NCBI GenBank assembly: GCA_934845495.1 | Contig: CAKWRB010000025.1 | Span: forward strand, 1-11,343 | Origin: an uncultured bacterium | Lineage (GTDB): Bacteria; Bacillota; Clostridia; Oscillospirales; Ruminococcaceae | Direction of reading: 5' to 3' | Length of the DNA stretch: 11,343 nucleotides | Shown: in pieces, positions 1 to 6,421 of the stretch | Position numbering within the stretch: the stretch's first letter is position 1 | How the letters are laid out: each line of letters starts with the position of its first letter | Position numbers and translations under genes: made by a program | The notes under the pieces: generated by a model | The model's database searches: none | What the model saw: the letters and a program-made list of their open reading frames with translations, nothing else | Told to the model about the DNA's origin: nothing

Positions 1-1179
1 GTCGATGACAGCCAGCTCCGCGTCGGTGTCGGAGCCAATGCGGTTGATGGCCACCACCACCGGCACGCCGAACTTCTGCATGTTCTCAACGTGGGCCTTC
101 AGGTTGACGATGCCCTTCTCCAAGGCGGGGACGTTCTCCGCGGAGAGCTCCGCCTTGGGCACGCCGCCGTTGTATTTCAGCGCCCGCACGGTAGCCACCA
201 CCACCACACAGGAGGGGGCCAGGCCAGCCATGCGGCACTTGATGTCCATAAACTTTTCGGCGCCCAGGTCGGAGCCGAAGCCTGCTTCGGTGATGCAGTA
301 GTCGGCCAGTTTCAGGGCCAGCTTGGTGGCGCGCACCGAGTTGCAGCCATGGGCGATGTTGGCAAAGGGGCCGCCGTGCATCAGGGCCGGGGTGTTCTCC
401 AGGGTCTGGATCAGGTTGGGCTTGATGGCATCCTTGAGCAGGGCGGTCATCGAGCCCTCTGCCTTCAGGTCCCGGCAGAACACCGGCTCTCCGGCATAGG
501 TGTAGGCCACCAGGATATCGCCCAGACGCTTTTTGAGGTCGGGTAGGTCGGCAGCCAGGCAGAGGATCGCCATGACCTCACTGGCCACGGTGATCTGGAA
601 GCCGTCCTCTCTGGGGGTGCCGTTGGGCTTGCCGCCCAGACCGATGATGGTGTGGCGCAGGGCGCGGTCGTTCATATCCAGGCAGCGCTTGAAGAGGATG
701 CGGCGGGGATCGATGCCCAGCACATTGCCCTGCTGGATGTGGTTGTCGATGAGGGCGCAGAGCAGGTTGTTGGCAGCGGTGATGGCATGCATATCCCCGG
801 TGAAGTGGAGGTTGATGTCCTCCATGGGTACAACCTGGGAGTAGCCGCCGCCGGCAGCGCCGCCCTTGACACCGAACACCGGGCCGAGGGAGGGCTCGCG
901 CAGGGCGATCACAGCCTTTTTGCCGATGCGGGGCATAGCCTCGCCCAAACCGACGGTGGTGGTGGTTTTACCCTCACCGGCGGGAGTGGGGTTGATGGCG
1001 GTCACCAGGACCAGTTTGCCGTTCTCCCGGTTTGCCAGGCGCTTGTAGATGCTTTCGGCAAGTTTGGCCTTGTAGCGGCCGTAGGGCTCCAGTTCTTCGG
1101 GCAGTACGCCGAGATCCTGTGCGATCTGGTCGATGGGCAGCATCTTGGCTGCGGAAGCGATTTCGATGTCACTGAGCAT
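1..1179 (-). CDS. fhs: Formate-tetrahydrofolate ligase, partial (C-terminus beyond left edge)
   Basis: This enzyme joins formate to tetrahydrofolate using ATP, giving 10-formyl-THF for purine synthesis, initiator-tRNA formylation and, in some anaerobes, the Wood-Ljungdahl methyl branch; it is cytosolic. The 393 visible codons begin [20 protein letters not shown] and carry the family's ATP-binding loop [13 protein letters not shown], with the lysine at residue 71, then [39 protein letters not shown] and [14 protein letters not shown]. The reading frame is open to the first base of the window. Family members are about 556 residues, so roughly 160 C-terminal residues lie to the left. The start is set by an AGGAGGT ribosome binding site at 1191-1197 on the plus-strand numbering. 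It diverges from rodA and appears to be transcribed from its own extended -10 promoter about 150 bases upstream. The identification is secure; only the end is unseen. Confidence 0.97.
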   Translation of the reverse strand, partial: MLSDIEIASAAKMLPIDQIAQDLGVLPEELEPYGRYKAKLAESIYKRLANRENGKLVLVTAINPTPAGEGKTTTTVGLGEAMPRIGKKAVIALREPSLGPVFGVKGGAAGGGYSQVVPMEDINLHFTGDMHAITAANNLLCALIDNHIQQGNVLGIDPRRILFKRCLDMNDRALRHTIIGLGGKPNGTPREDGFQITVASEVMAILCLAADLPDLKKRLGDILVAYTYAGEPVFCRDLKAEGSMTALLKDAIKPNLIQTLENTPALMHGGPFANIAHGCNSVRATKLALKLADYCITEAGFGSDLGAEKFMDIKCRMAGLAPSCVVVVATVRALKYNGGVPKAELSAENVPALEKGIVNLKAHVENMQKFGVPVVVAINRIGSDTDAELAVID

Positions 1180-1338
1180 GATTTCGTTTGACCTCCTTGA
1201 GTAGGGTGATGTATTTGACTGTTTTTCACTGAGGCACTGGAACCCGTTTTGTCCGAACGGGCGGGTCGAATATGCCGCAGAGCAGCCAAAGGAAACCCCT
1301 TCACCACCTGCGAACCGTTCCATATCCGCTTTTCGGAT

Positions 1339-1367
1339 ATTATATCACGAACCGGCCGCTCATACAA
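1339..1367 (-). promoter_or_regulatory. Predicted sigma-A promoter for fhs (extended -10)
   Basis: Read on the minus strand, TTGTAT (1367-1362) is followed by a 17-base spacer and a perfect TATAAT (1344-1339). The -10 box is preceded by TG with one base between, which is the extended -10 arrangement. Transcription would start near 1332, giving fhs a leader of about 150 bases. The leader contains a hairpin (cccgtt pairing with aacggg, 1242-1263) of unknown meaning. I saw no match to the conserved cores of the ZTP or THF riboswitches that often precede folate genes. The prediction comes from motif and spacing only. Confidence 0.6.
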
Positions 1368-1423
1368 GAAAGGAAAGCGCTTCCTGGAGCTGTATCCAAA
1401 CTGTGAATTCTCCCGGGAGCGGC

Positions 1424-1452
1424 TTGCGCCGGGAAGCCCCGGGGCTTATAAT
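1424..1452 (+). promoter_or_regulatory. Predicted sigma-A promoter for rodA
   Basis: TTGCGC (1424-1429), a 17-base spacer and a perfect TATAAT (1447-1452) make a plausible promoter with a weak -35 box. Transcription would start near 1459, about 45 bases before the rodA start codon. Most of the spacer is the perfect 14-base palindrome AAGCCCCGGGGCTT (1434-1447), which reaches the first base of the -10 box. A protein bound there would block RNA polymerase. Confidence 0.6.
1434..1447. repeat. 14-base perfect palindrome in the rodA promoter spacer
   Basis: AAGCCCCGGGGCTT is its own reverse complement. It lies between the -35 and -10 boxes of the predicted rodA promoter and overlaps the first base of the -10 box. 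It has no unpaired loop, so it suits binding by a dimeric protein better than an RNA hairpin. A second palindrome, CTCCCGGGAG, lies five bases upstream of the -35 box. Calling either an operator is inference; no regulator is encoded in the window. Confidence 0.45.
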
Positions 1453-1503
1453 AAAAGACAGGAAAAATTCCCGTTCCCGGAAGATCGGGCCTGGAGGAGA
1501 CAA

Positions 1504-2622
1504 ATGAAGAAAATCTGGAGCGGCATTGTCCGCTATTATAAACTCACCGACAAGGTGATCTGGGGGCTGTGCCTGTTTTCGTCGGCCTTCAGTGTGCTGA
1601 TGCTCCTGGGCATCTGGGATTCCGACTATGTAAAGCTGGACCGTGTCATCGTACAGATCGTGGCTGCCGGGCTGGGCTGCTGTGCCATGGTGGTGATCTC
1701 CCGCATCGACTACCAGACGATGGCCGACCTGTGGAGGCTGCACCTGCCGCTGGCCTATGCGCTGGTGGGGCTCACCTTTGTGCTGGGTATTGGCCGGGCG
1801 GACGACATGGCCTGGCTGCGGATCCCCTTTGTGGGGCTTACCTTCCAGCCCTCGGAGCTGCTCAAGCTCTCGTTCATCATCACCTTTGCCTATCATCTCC
1901 AGAAGGCCGAGGACAACCTCAATCAGCCCGGAGTGCTGGTCCCGGTGCTCTGTCATGCCGCAGTGCCGGTGCTGCTCATCATGCTCCAGGGCGACCATGG
2001 CTCGGCGATGGTGTTCCTGTTCGTTGCCTGCGGTATGCTCTTTACCGCCGGGCTGGCCTGGAAGTATATCCTCGCCGCCGGCGGTCTGAGCATCGCCGCC
2101 CTGCCGGTGATCTGGTACGGACTGATGGACGAGGACAAGCGGATGCGCATCATTACCCTCTTCAACCCCGACCTGGACCCCGCCGGCAGCGGCTACCAGC
2201 AGCGGCTGGGACGCATCGCCCTGGGTTCGGGCAAGCTCTGGGGCAAAGGGGTCTTCTCCGGGAACCACCAGTATGTCCCGGAGATGTATAACGACTTTAT
2301 CTTCTCCTTCATCGGCGAGGCGCTGGGATTGATCGGCTGCCTGCTGGTGCTGGGTGTGCTCACAGCACTCTGCCTGCGCATCCTGCAGGTGAGCCACCGG
2401 GCCAAGGACCGCCTGGGGCGGTACATCTGTGTGGGGGTCTTTATGATGATCGCCTCCCAGACGGTGATGAATGTGGGCATGTGCCTGAGTGTGCTGCCGG
2501 TGATCGGCGTTACACTGCCCCTCTTTTCGGGCGGCGGCACCTCGGTGGTGGCCACCTACCTGGGCATCGGGCTGGCCATGAGTGTTTCGATGCACAACAG
2601 CCGGCGGCTCTTTACTCTGTAA
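1504..2622 (+). CDS. rodA: RodA/FtsW-type SEDS peptidoglycan glycosyltransferase
   Basis: SEDS proteins are integral membrane glycosyltransferases that polymerise lipid II into glycan strands with a class B penicillin-binding protein; RodA serves the side wall. The 372 residues form about ten hydrophobic segments. Family motifs are in order: QPSELLK near residue 119, FNPDLDPAGSGYQ at 220-232, then IALGSGKLWGKG, and near the C-terminus TLPLFSGGGTS. D225, in the DPxGxGY motif, aligns with the essential aspartate (D262 in E. coli RodA). The common FxSYGGSS signature appears here as FSGGGTS. The start at 1504 follows GGAGG (1493-1497) by six bases; the frame is open further upstream, but that part contains the promoter. 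RodA is favoured over FtsW or SpoVE by overall resemblance and the absence of nearby division genes; the exact paralogue is uncertain. No PBP or mreBCD gene is adjacent. Confidence 0.88.
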   Translation: MKKIWSGIVRYYKLTDKVIWGLCLFSSAFSVLMLLGIWDSDYVKLDRVIVQIVAAGLGCCAMVVISRIDYQTMADLWRLHLPLAYALVGLTFVLGIGRADDMAWLRIPFVGLTFQPSELLKLSFIITFAYHLQKAEDNLNQPGVLVPVLCHAAVPVLLIMLQGDHGSAMVFLFVACGMLFTAGLAWKYILAAGGLSIAALPVIWYGLMDEDKRMRIITLFNPDLDPAGSGYQQRLGRIALGSGKLWGKGVFSGNHQYVPEMYNDFIFSFIGEALGLIGCLLVLGVLTALCLRILQVSHRAKDRLGRYICVGVFMMIASQTVMNVGMCLSVLPVIGVTLPLFSGGGTSVVATYLGIGLAMSVSMHNSRRLFTL

Positions 2623-2808
2623 GGCTGAAGAAATCCACAATTCGGGTGGAGCGTCCGGGCGTTTCTTGGGGATTTTGCCCGGAATTTCCCCGGGATGGCG
2701 GCTACCCCTTGAAAAAAAGAGCGCTTATTGCGATAATAAAGGCAGAGAAAATCGTGCGGCATTAGAAATCCGGCGGTTCATATACTCTCTGTGGAGGTGG
2801 TATGAAAA
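2623..2808. other. rodA-glmU intergenic region
   Basis: This 186-base gap contains the glmU promoter and leader. Just after rodA are two inverted repeats: TCCAC/GTGGA (2634-2650) and TCCGGGC/GCCCGGA (2654-2660 with 2677-2683, 16-base loop). Neither is followed by a T-run, so neither is a convincing intrinsic terminator. rodA transcription may therefore continue into glmU. Confidence 0.5.
2709..2737 (+). promoter_or_regulatory. Predicted sigma-A promoter for glmU-prs
   Basis: TTGAAA (2709-2714) and GATAAT (2732-2737) each match the consensus at five of six positions and are separated by exactly 17 bases in a locally A-rich stretch. This is the best promoter match in the window. The start point would be near 2744, leaving a leader of about 65 bases before glmU. 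No comparable promoter lies between glmU and prs, so this one probably serves both genes. Confidence 0.75.
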
Positions 2809-4185
2809 ATGGATAAAACCTGTGCGCTGATTCTGGCGGCGGGCGATGGAAAGCGGATGAAGTCCCGTCACCCCAAGGTGCTGTGCGAAGTGCTGTTCAA
2901 ACCGATGCTGAGCTGGGTGATCGACAGCTGCCGTCAGGCGGAGGTCGAGGAGCTGTGCGTGGTGGTGGCGCCGGATGCCGACGAGGTGCGGGCGGTGCTG
3001 CCTGCCGGCTGCCGTACAGCCGAACAGGCGGAAAAACTGGGAACCGGCCACGCGGTGATGATGGCGGCGGATTTCCTGGAGGAGCACCGGGACTGTTCGG
3101 TGCTGGTGCTGTGCGGAGATGCGCCGTTTGTGGATGAGAAGACCATCCGGGGGGCGTTGCAGGAACACCGGGAAAACGGCCATGACCTGACGGTGGTGGC
3201 AGCCCGGCTGGAGGACCCCACCGGCTACGGCCGGATGATCCGGGATGAAAACGGCGGGCTGCGGGCCATTGTGGAACAGCGGGATGCCGACGAAAAGACC
3301 CGGCTGATCCAAGAGGTCAATTCGGGTATCTACTGGTTCGAGGCGGCCTTCCTGCTGGATGCCCTGAACAAGCTGGGTACCGACAACGCCCAGGGGGAAT
3401 ACTATCTCACCGATACGGTAGCCATCGCTGTGGCGGAACAGCGTCCGGCAGGCATCTACCGGGCGGAGAGCCCCGATGTGATCCTGGGCGCAAACAGTCG
3501 GAGAGAACTGGCCCGGCTCAATGAGATCGCCCGCAGACGGGTGATCGACCAGCAGCTGGACCGGGGGGTGAATATTCCCTTCCCGGATTCGGTGGTGATC
3601 TGCCCGGATACGGTCATCGGACGGGATACCACGGTACTGCCCGGGTGCATCCTGCGCCGGAGCCGGATCGGAGAGGGTTGCCAGATCGGCCCGTACACCA
3701 TGCTCACCGGCTGTGAGGTTGGCGAGGGTGCCTGCGTAGAGCAGAGCACCGGCGAGGAGAGCTGGGTAGCGGGCGGCGCCCGGATCGGCCCCTATGCCCG
3801 CCTGCGCCCCGGCAGCCGGATCGGCGAGCGCGCCAAGATCGGCAACTTTGTGGAAATCAAGAACTCCCGGATTGGGGAGAAGACCTCGGTGGCTCATCTG
3901 AGCTACCTGGGGGACAGCGATGTGGGAAGCGAGGTCAATGTGGGCTGCGGCGTTGTCACCGCCAATTACGATGGCAAGCAGAAGTTCCGTACCCGGATCG
4001 GCGATCGCGCCTTCATCGGATGCAACACCAACTTTATTGCACCGGTTTCGGCCGGGGCGGGCAGTGTGATCGCTGCCGGCACCACCGTCACCGAGGATAT
4101 CCCCGATGATGCACTGGCAGTGGGGCGCGCCCATCAGGAGACCAAGCCCGGCTGGGCAGCCGAAAAGGGAAAGTACCGCCGGTAA
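2809..4185 (+). CDS. glmU: Bifunctional GlcNAc-1-phosphate uridyltransferase / glucosamine-1-phosphate acetyltransferase
   Basis: GlmU acetylates glucosamine-1-phosphate with acetyl-CoA and then couples the product to UTP, giving UDP-GlcNAc for peptidoglycan and other wall polymers; it is a cytosolic trimer. The 458 residues match the family length of about 456. Residues 1-230 are the Rossmann-like pyrophosphorylase domain, with LILAAGDGKRMKS..PKVL at the start, EKLGTGHAV, CGDAPF with the metal-binding aspartate at 104, and EVNSGIY. From about 250 onward is the left-handed beta-helix of hexapeptide repeats (IGxxxxIG), with GPYARLRPGSRIG, HLSYLGD holding the catalytic histidine at 363 (same number as in E. 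coli), and TANYDGKQKF. Translation starts at 2809 after GGAGGT (2793-2798). An out-of-frame ATG at 2802 would encode only four residues. It forms a likely operon with prs, 91 bases downstream. Confidence 0.97.
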   Translation: MDKTCALILAAGDGKRMKSRHPKVLCEVLFKPMLSWVIDSCRQAEVEELCVVVAPDADEVRAVLPAGCRTAEQAEKLGTGHAVMMAADFLEEHRDCSVLVLCGDAPFVDEKTIRGALQEHRENGHDLTVVAARLEDPTGYGRMIRDENGGLRAIVEQRDADEKTRLIQEVNSGIYWFEAAFLLDALNKLGTDNAQGEYYLTDTVAIAVAEQRPAGIYRAESPDVILGANSRRELARLNEIARRRVIDQQLDRGVNIPFPDSVVICPDTVIGRDTTVLPGCILRRSRIGEGCQIGPYTMLTGCEVGEGACVEQSTGEESWVAGGARIGPYARLRPGSRIGERAKIGNFVEIKNSRIGEKTSVAHLSYLGDSDVGSEVNVGCGVVTANYDGKQKFRTRIGDRAFIGCNTNFIAPVSAGAGSVIAAGTTVTEDIPDDALAVGRAHQETKPGWAAEKGKYRR

Positions 4186-4276
4186 CCCGGCAGGACAAGA
4201 AAAAACAGGGATCACAACCGCCGGGACGGAGGGTCCGCCGCCGGGGGAGTGAATATACAAGAGGGAGAAATGAAAG

Positions 4277-5236
4277 ATGAATTTTCACGGCAAGGACATC
4301 AAAATTTTCGCAGCCAACTCTGTCCCGCAGGTAGCCGAGCAGATCGCGCGGCATCTGGGCCTGCCCCTGGGCGATGCAGAGGTCAAGACCTTCTCGGATG
4401 GTGAGATTGCAGTTTCCATCAACGAGTCGGTGCGCGGTTCCGATGTGTTTGTAGTCCAGTCCACCTGCAGCCCGGTCAACGATCACCTGATGGAGCTGCT
4501 CATTATGATCGATGCATTCAAGCGCGCTTCCGCTGGCCGGATCACCGCTGTGATCCCCTACTACGGCTATGCCCGTCAGGACCGCAAGGCCAAGAGCCGC
4601 GATCCCATCTCTGCCAAGCTGGTGGCAGACCTGATCACCGCTGCCGGTGCCGACCGTGTTCTCACCATGGACCTGCACGCTTCGCAGATCCAGGGCTTCT
4701 TCGATATCCCGGTGGACCATCTGCAGGGCGTTCCGCTGCTGGCTCCCTACTTTGTGGAAAAGTTCAAGGACTTTGCCCGGGAGGATCTGGTTGTGGTATC
4801 GCCTGACCTGGGTTCGGTAACCCGCGCCAGAAAGTTTGCCGACCGTCTGGGCGCTCCCATCGCCATCATCGACAAGCGCCGTCCCCGTCCCAATGTATCG
4901 GAAGTGATGAACATCATCGGCGATGTCAAGGATAAGACCTGCATCATCGTGGACGATATCATCGATACTGCCGGCACCATCTGCAACGCTGCTGCTGCTC
5001 TGGTGGAGCGCGGCGGGGCCAAGGAAGTATACGGCTGCGCCACCCACGGTGTTCTGTCCGGCCCGGCCATCGAGCGCATCGAGAACAGTGTGTTCAAGGA
5101 GATGGTCCTGCTGGATACCATTCCGGTTCGGGATACCTCTTGCAAGAAGATCGTTTCGCTGCCGGTGGCTCCCCTCTTTGCCGATGCCATCGAGCGCATC
5201 TACGAGGATAAGCCGGTATCTCCCCTCTTCAGCTGA
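4277..5236 (+). CDS. prs: Ribose-phosphate pyrophosphokinase (PRPP synthetase, class I)
   Basis: Prs transfers pyrophosphate from ATP to ribose-5-phosphate, making PRPP for purine, pyrimidine, NAD, histidine and tryptophan synthesis; it is a cytosolic hexamer regulated by phosphate and ADP. The 319 residues fit the family (about 315). Visible motifs are [23 protein letters not shown] at 98-104 (ATP contacts), the metal and PRPP segment [12 protein letters not shown] from 132, the flexible catalytic loop [15 protein letters not shown] followed by IIDKRR, and the PRPP-binding loop [10 protein letters not shown] at 225-234. Usual class I loops read VDDMIDTAGT, a mild change. The start at 4277 follows AGGGAG (4262-4267) by nine bases; an out-of-frame ATG lies seven bases upstream. 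Codons ending in T (gct, gtt) look commoner than in its neighbours, as expected for a highly expressed gene. It sits between glmU and pth as in Bacillus, but without ctc. Confidence 0.97.
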   Translation: MNFHGKDIKIFAANSVPQVAEQIARHLGLPLGDAEVKTFSDGEIAVSINESVRGSDVFVVQSTCSPVNDHLMELLIMIDAFKRASAGRITAVIPYYGYARQDRKAKSRDPISAKLVADLITAAGADRVLTMDLHASQIQGFFDIPVDHLQGVPLLAPYFVEKFKDFAREDLVVVSPDLGSVTRARKFADRLGAPIAIIDKRRPRPNVSEVMNIIGDVKDKTCIIVDDIIDTAGTICNAAAALVERGGAKEVYGCATHGVLSGPAIERIENSVFKEMVLLDTIPVRDTSCKKIVSLPVAPLFADAIERIYEDKPVSPLFS

Positions 5237-5251
5237 GTTTCCGGCTTTTTT
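5210..5251 (+). terminator. Possible intrinsic terminator overlapping the prs stop codon
   Basis: AAGCCGG (5210-5216) can pair with CCGGCTT (5241-5247), and the 3' arm runs directly into a six-T tract (5246-5251). The loop is long (24 bases) and contains the prs stop codon, so translating ribosomes would interfere with folding. It could act as a partial terminator, or be inactive while prs is being translated. Confidence 0.4.
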
Positions 5252-5279
5252 GGCGGAAGTACCGCTGACCCAATACAAT
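5250..5279 (+). promoter_or_regulatory. Predicted sigma-A promoter for pth-GNAT-mfd
   Basis: TTGGCG (5250-5255) and TACAAT (5274-5279) match the consensus at four and five of six positions with an 18-base spacer. The -35 box begins inside the T-tract of the possible prs terminator. Transcription would start around 5285-5288, exactly where a large hairpin begins. Confidence 0.5.
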
Positions 5280-5287
5280 GAACATCT

Positions 5288-5330
5288 GCCGCAGGCGGGG
5301 TGGGGGAGTTCCCCATCCCGCCCTTGCGGC
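5288..5330 (+). other. Large GC-rich stem-loop in the pth leader
   Basis: GCCGCA (5288-5293) pairs with TGCGGC (5325-5330). Inside it, a 12-base stem pairs 5294-5305 with 5311-5322, with one G-U pair, a five-base loop and a two-base bulge. The 18 pairs, mostly G-C, should be very stable. No T-run follows (the next bases are gtctaatg), so it is not a standard intrinsic terminator. Lying at or just after the predicted start point, it would be the 5' end of the pth transcript, where such hairpins are known to slow RNA decay. A role as a DNA- or RNA-protein site is also possible. Confidence 0.6.
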
Positions 5331-5366
5331 GTCTAATGAAATGTTACCCATAGGAAAGGAAAGCAG

Positions 5367-5912
5367 ATGCTGTTTCGCTCACAGACAACCACCGCCGGTC
5401 AGGCACCGGAATTCCTGGTGGTAGGGCTGGGAAATCCCGGCTCCCAATATGAAAACACCCGCCACAATGCCGGTTTCATCGCCATGGACATCATGGCGGA
5501 AAAACTGGGCTTCGACATCAAGCGCCTGAAATTCAAGGGCCTCATCGGCGATACTGTTATCGATGGCCACCGGGTGGCCTTCCTCAAGCCCTCCACCTAT
5601 ATGAACCTCTCAGGGGAATCGGTGCGGGATGCCATGCAGTTCTACAAGATTCCAGTGGAAAAGCTGCTGGTGATCTGCGATGACATCTCACTGGCACCGG
5701 GCCGGCTGCGCATTCGCCGCAAGGGCAGCGCCGGCGGCCACAACGGGCTCAAGAACATCATTTATCTGCTGGGCCGGGACGACTTTGCCCGGATCAAGCT
5801 GGGGGTGGGGGAAAAGCCGCACCCCGATTACGACCTGGCCAACTGGGTGCTGGGGCGCTTTACCAAGGAGCAGGGCGCAGCCACTGTGAGGACATTGTCC
5901 GGCTGTTTGTAG
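5367..5912 (+). CDS. pth: Peptidyl-tRNA hydrolase, C-terminus altered by an apparent frameshift
   Basis: Pth cleaves the ester bond of peptidyl-tRNAs dropped from stalled ribosomes, recycling tRNA. The core is intact in this 181-residue frame: FLVVGLGNPGSQYENTRHNAGF holds the catalytic histidine, then KPSTYMNLSGE, CDDISLAPGRLRIRRKGSAGGHNGLKNI and RIKLGVGEKP. After FTKEQGAA (residue 172) the frame ends in eight or nine unrelated residues (TVRTLSGCL). The expected C-terminal tail, VAGRLDEAMNRYN, is readable in the -1 frame up to a stop at 5951-5953. A net loss of one base, or of 3n+1 bases, near 5880-5884 explains this. The restored tail is about six residues shorter than I would expect, which favours a small deletion over a single base. 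The start follows AGGAAAGGA (5352-5360). Three TCA codons also set it apart from its neighbours. The truncated protein may keep some activity; an assembly error is possible. Confidence 0.85.
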   Translation: MLFRSQTTTAGQAPEFLVVGLGNPGSQYENTRHNAGFIAMDIMAEKLGFDIKRLKFKGLIGDTVIDGHRVAFLKPSTYMNLSGESVRDAMQFYKIPVEKLLVICDDISLAPGRLRIRRKGSAGGHNGLKNIIYLLGRDDFARIKLGVGEKPHPDYDLANWVLGRFTKEQGAATVRTLSGCL

Positions 5913-5953
5913 CCGGACGGCTGGACGAGGCTATGAATCGCTACAACAGCTGA
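5882..5953 (+). pseudogene. Out-of-frame remnant of the pth C-terminal tail
   Basis: Read from 5882 in the frame one base back from the pth frame, the codons give HCEDIVRLF, then VAGRLDEAMNRYNS and a stop at 5951-5953. The AMNRYN ending resembles the usual end of bacterial Pth proteins. The old stop overlaps the AGGAGG ribosome binding site of the next gene (5953-5958), the tight spacing expected of an intact operon, so this was probably the original end of pth. Confidence 0.75.
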
Positions 5954-5966
5954 GGAGGACCTTTCG

Positions 5967-6389
5967 ATGTACACCACAAGGATCACCCGCAGCCTGCAGG
6001 AGAACCCCGGCGCCCGGATGGTGCGCACGGCGGTGTTCATGGAGGAGCAGGGCTACAAGAATGAGTTCGACGACCATGATGCCGAGGCGGTGCATCTGTG
6101 CATCTACGACGGCGAGGAGGGCATTGCCACCGCCCGCAGCTACCGGAACTCGGAGGGGGTCTGGGTGCTGGGCCGGGTGGCGGTGCTCCGGGAGCGCCGG
6201 GGCCAGCGGCTGGGCAGCCGGGCAGTGCAGGAGCTGGAGGAGTATCTCCACACCCTGGGCGCCCGGGAGATCGAGCTCTCCGCCCAGCTGCATGCCATTA
6301 AGATGTATGCGGCGCTGGGCTACCAGGAGGAGGGAGGCCTCCTCTACGATGAAGGCCAGCCCCATAAGATGATGCGTAAATTCCTGTAA
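5967..6389 (+). CDS. GNAT family N-acetyltransferase, YjcF/ElaA-like
   Basis: GNAT enzymes move an acetyl group from acetyl-CoA to an amine; the substrate of this subgroup is not known. The 140 residues match the YjcF/ElaA pattern. VFMEEQGY near residue 24 corresponds to the VFxxEQ opening. GIATARSYR is followed by LGRVAVLRERRGQRLGSRA, the acetyl-CoA phosphate-binding motif A, here RGQRLG in place of the usual RGxGxG. AQLHAIKMYAALGYQEEG comes next, and the C-terminal YDEGQPHKMM matches the xExGIPHxxM signature. AGGAGG lies at 5953-5958, eight bases before the ATG, and overlaps the ancestral pth stop codon, so translation may once have been coupled to pth. Only 32 bases separate it from mfd and there is no obvious promoter of its own. 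In Bacillus the place between pth and mfd is held by fin; this protein is unrelated to it. Confidence 0.85.
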   Translation: MYTTRITRSLQENPGARMVRTAVFMEEQGYKNEFDDHDAEAVHLCIYDGEEGIATARSYRNSEGVWVLGRVAVLRERRGQRLGSRAVQELEEYLHTLGAREIELSAQLHAIKMYAALGYQEEGGLLYDEGQPHKMMRKFL

Positions 6390-6421
6390 GAAGCAGGAGA
6401 GCAGAGGAGGGAAAAGACGAG

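Larger units (their letters stand above)
1180..1503. promoter_or_regulatory. Divergent fhs/rodA control region
   Basis: These 324 non-coding bases separate two divergently transcribed genes. They hold the fhs leader (1180-1332), the leftward fhs promoter (1339-1367), about 55 bases between the two promoters, the rightward rodA promoter (1424-1452) and a short rodA leader. Two GC-rich perfect palindromes lie around the rodA -35 box: CTCCCGGGAG at 1410-1419 and AAGCCCCGGGGCTT at 1434-1447. The rodA reading frame stays open leftward to 1249, but that stretch contains the promoter and has no ribosome binding site, so it is not counted as coding. Confidence 0.7.

Noticed and set aside
1180..1332. 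A ZTP or THF riboswitch in the fhs leader
   Set aside because: The leader has a hairpin, but I could not find the conserved cores of either riboswitch. A covariance-model search would settle it.
1249..1503. An 85-residue N-terminal extension of RodA
   Set aside because: The stretch contains the predicted promoter, has no ribosome binding site, and its translation does not resemble SEDS proteins. The start at 1504 has GGAGG at the right distance and begins where the family does.
2654..2683. A rodA terminator formed by the TCCGGGC/GCCCGGA stem
   Set aside because: The loop is 16 bases and no T-run follows; the next bases are atttccccggg. It is better left as an unassigned inverted repeat.
2725..4260. 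A 511-codon open frame opposite glmU, and similar frames opposite rodA (1360-2640), prs (4088-5278) and the lipoprotein gene (9762-11279)
   Set aside because: All are in register with clearly real genes and are explained by the same codon avoidance. None has a recognisable family, and I saw no ribosome binding site pattern supporting them.
5333..5351. A small ORF starting at the ATG at 5336 (taATGaaatgttac)
   Set aside because: It ends within a few codons (stop at 5351) and lacks a ribosome binding site.
5880..5900. Programmed -1 ribosomal frameshifting to make full-length Pth
   Set aside because: No X-XXY-YYZ slippery heptamer is visible near 5880 and no supporting downstream pseudoknot was recognised. 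A lesion or sequence error is simpler.
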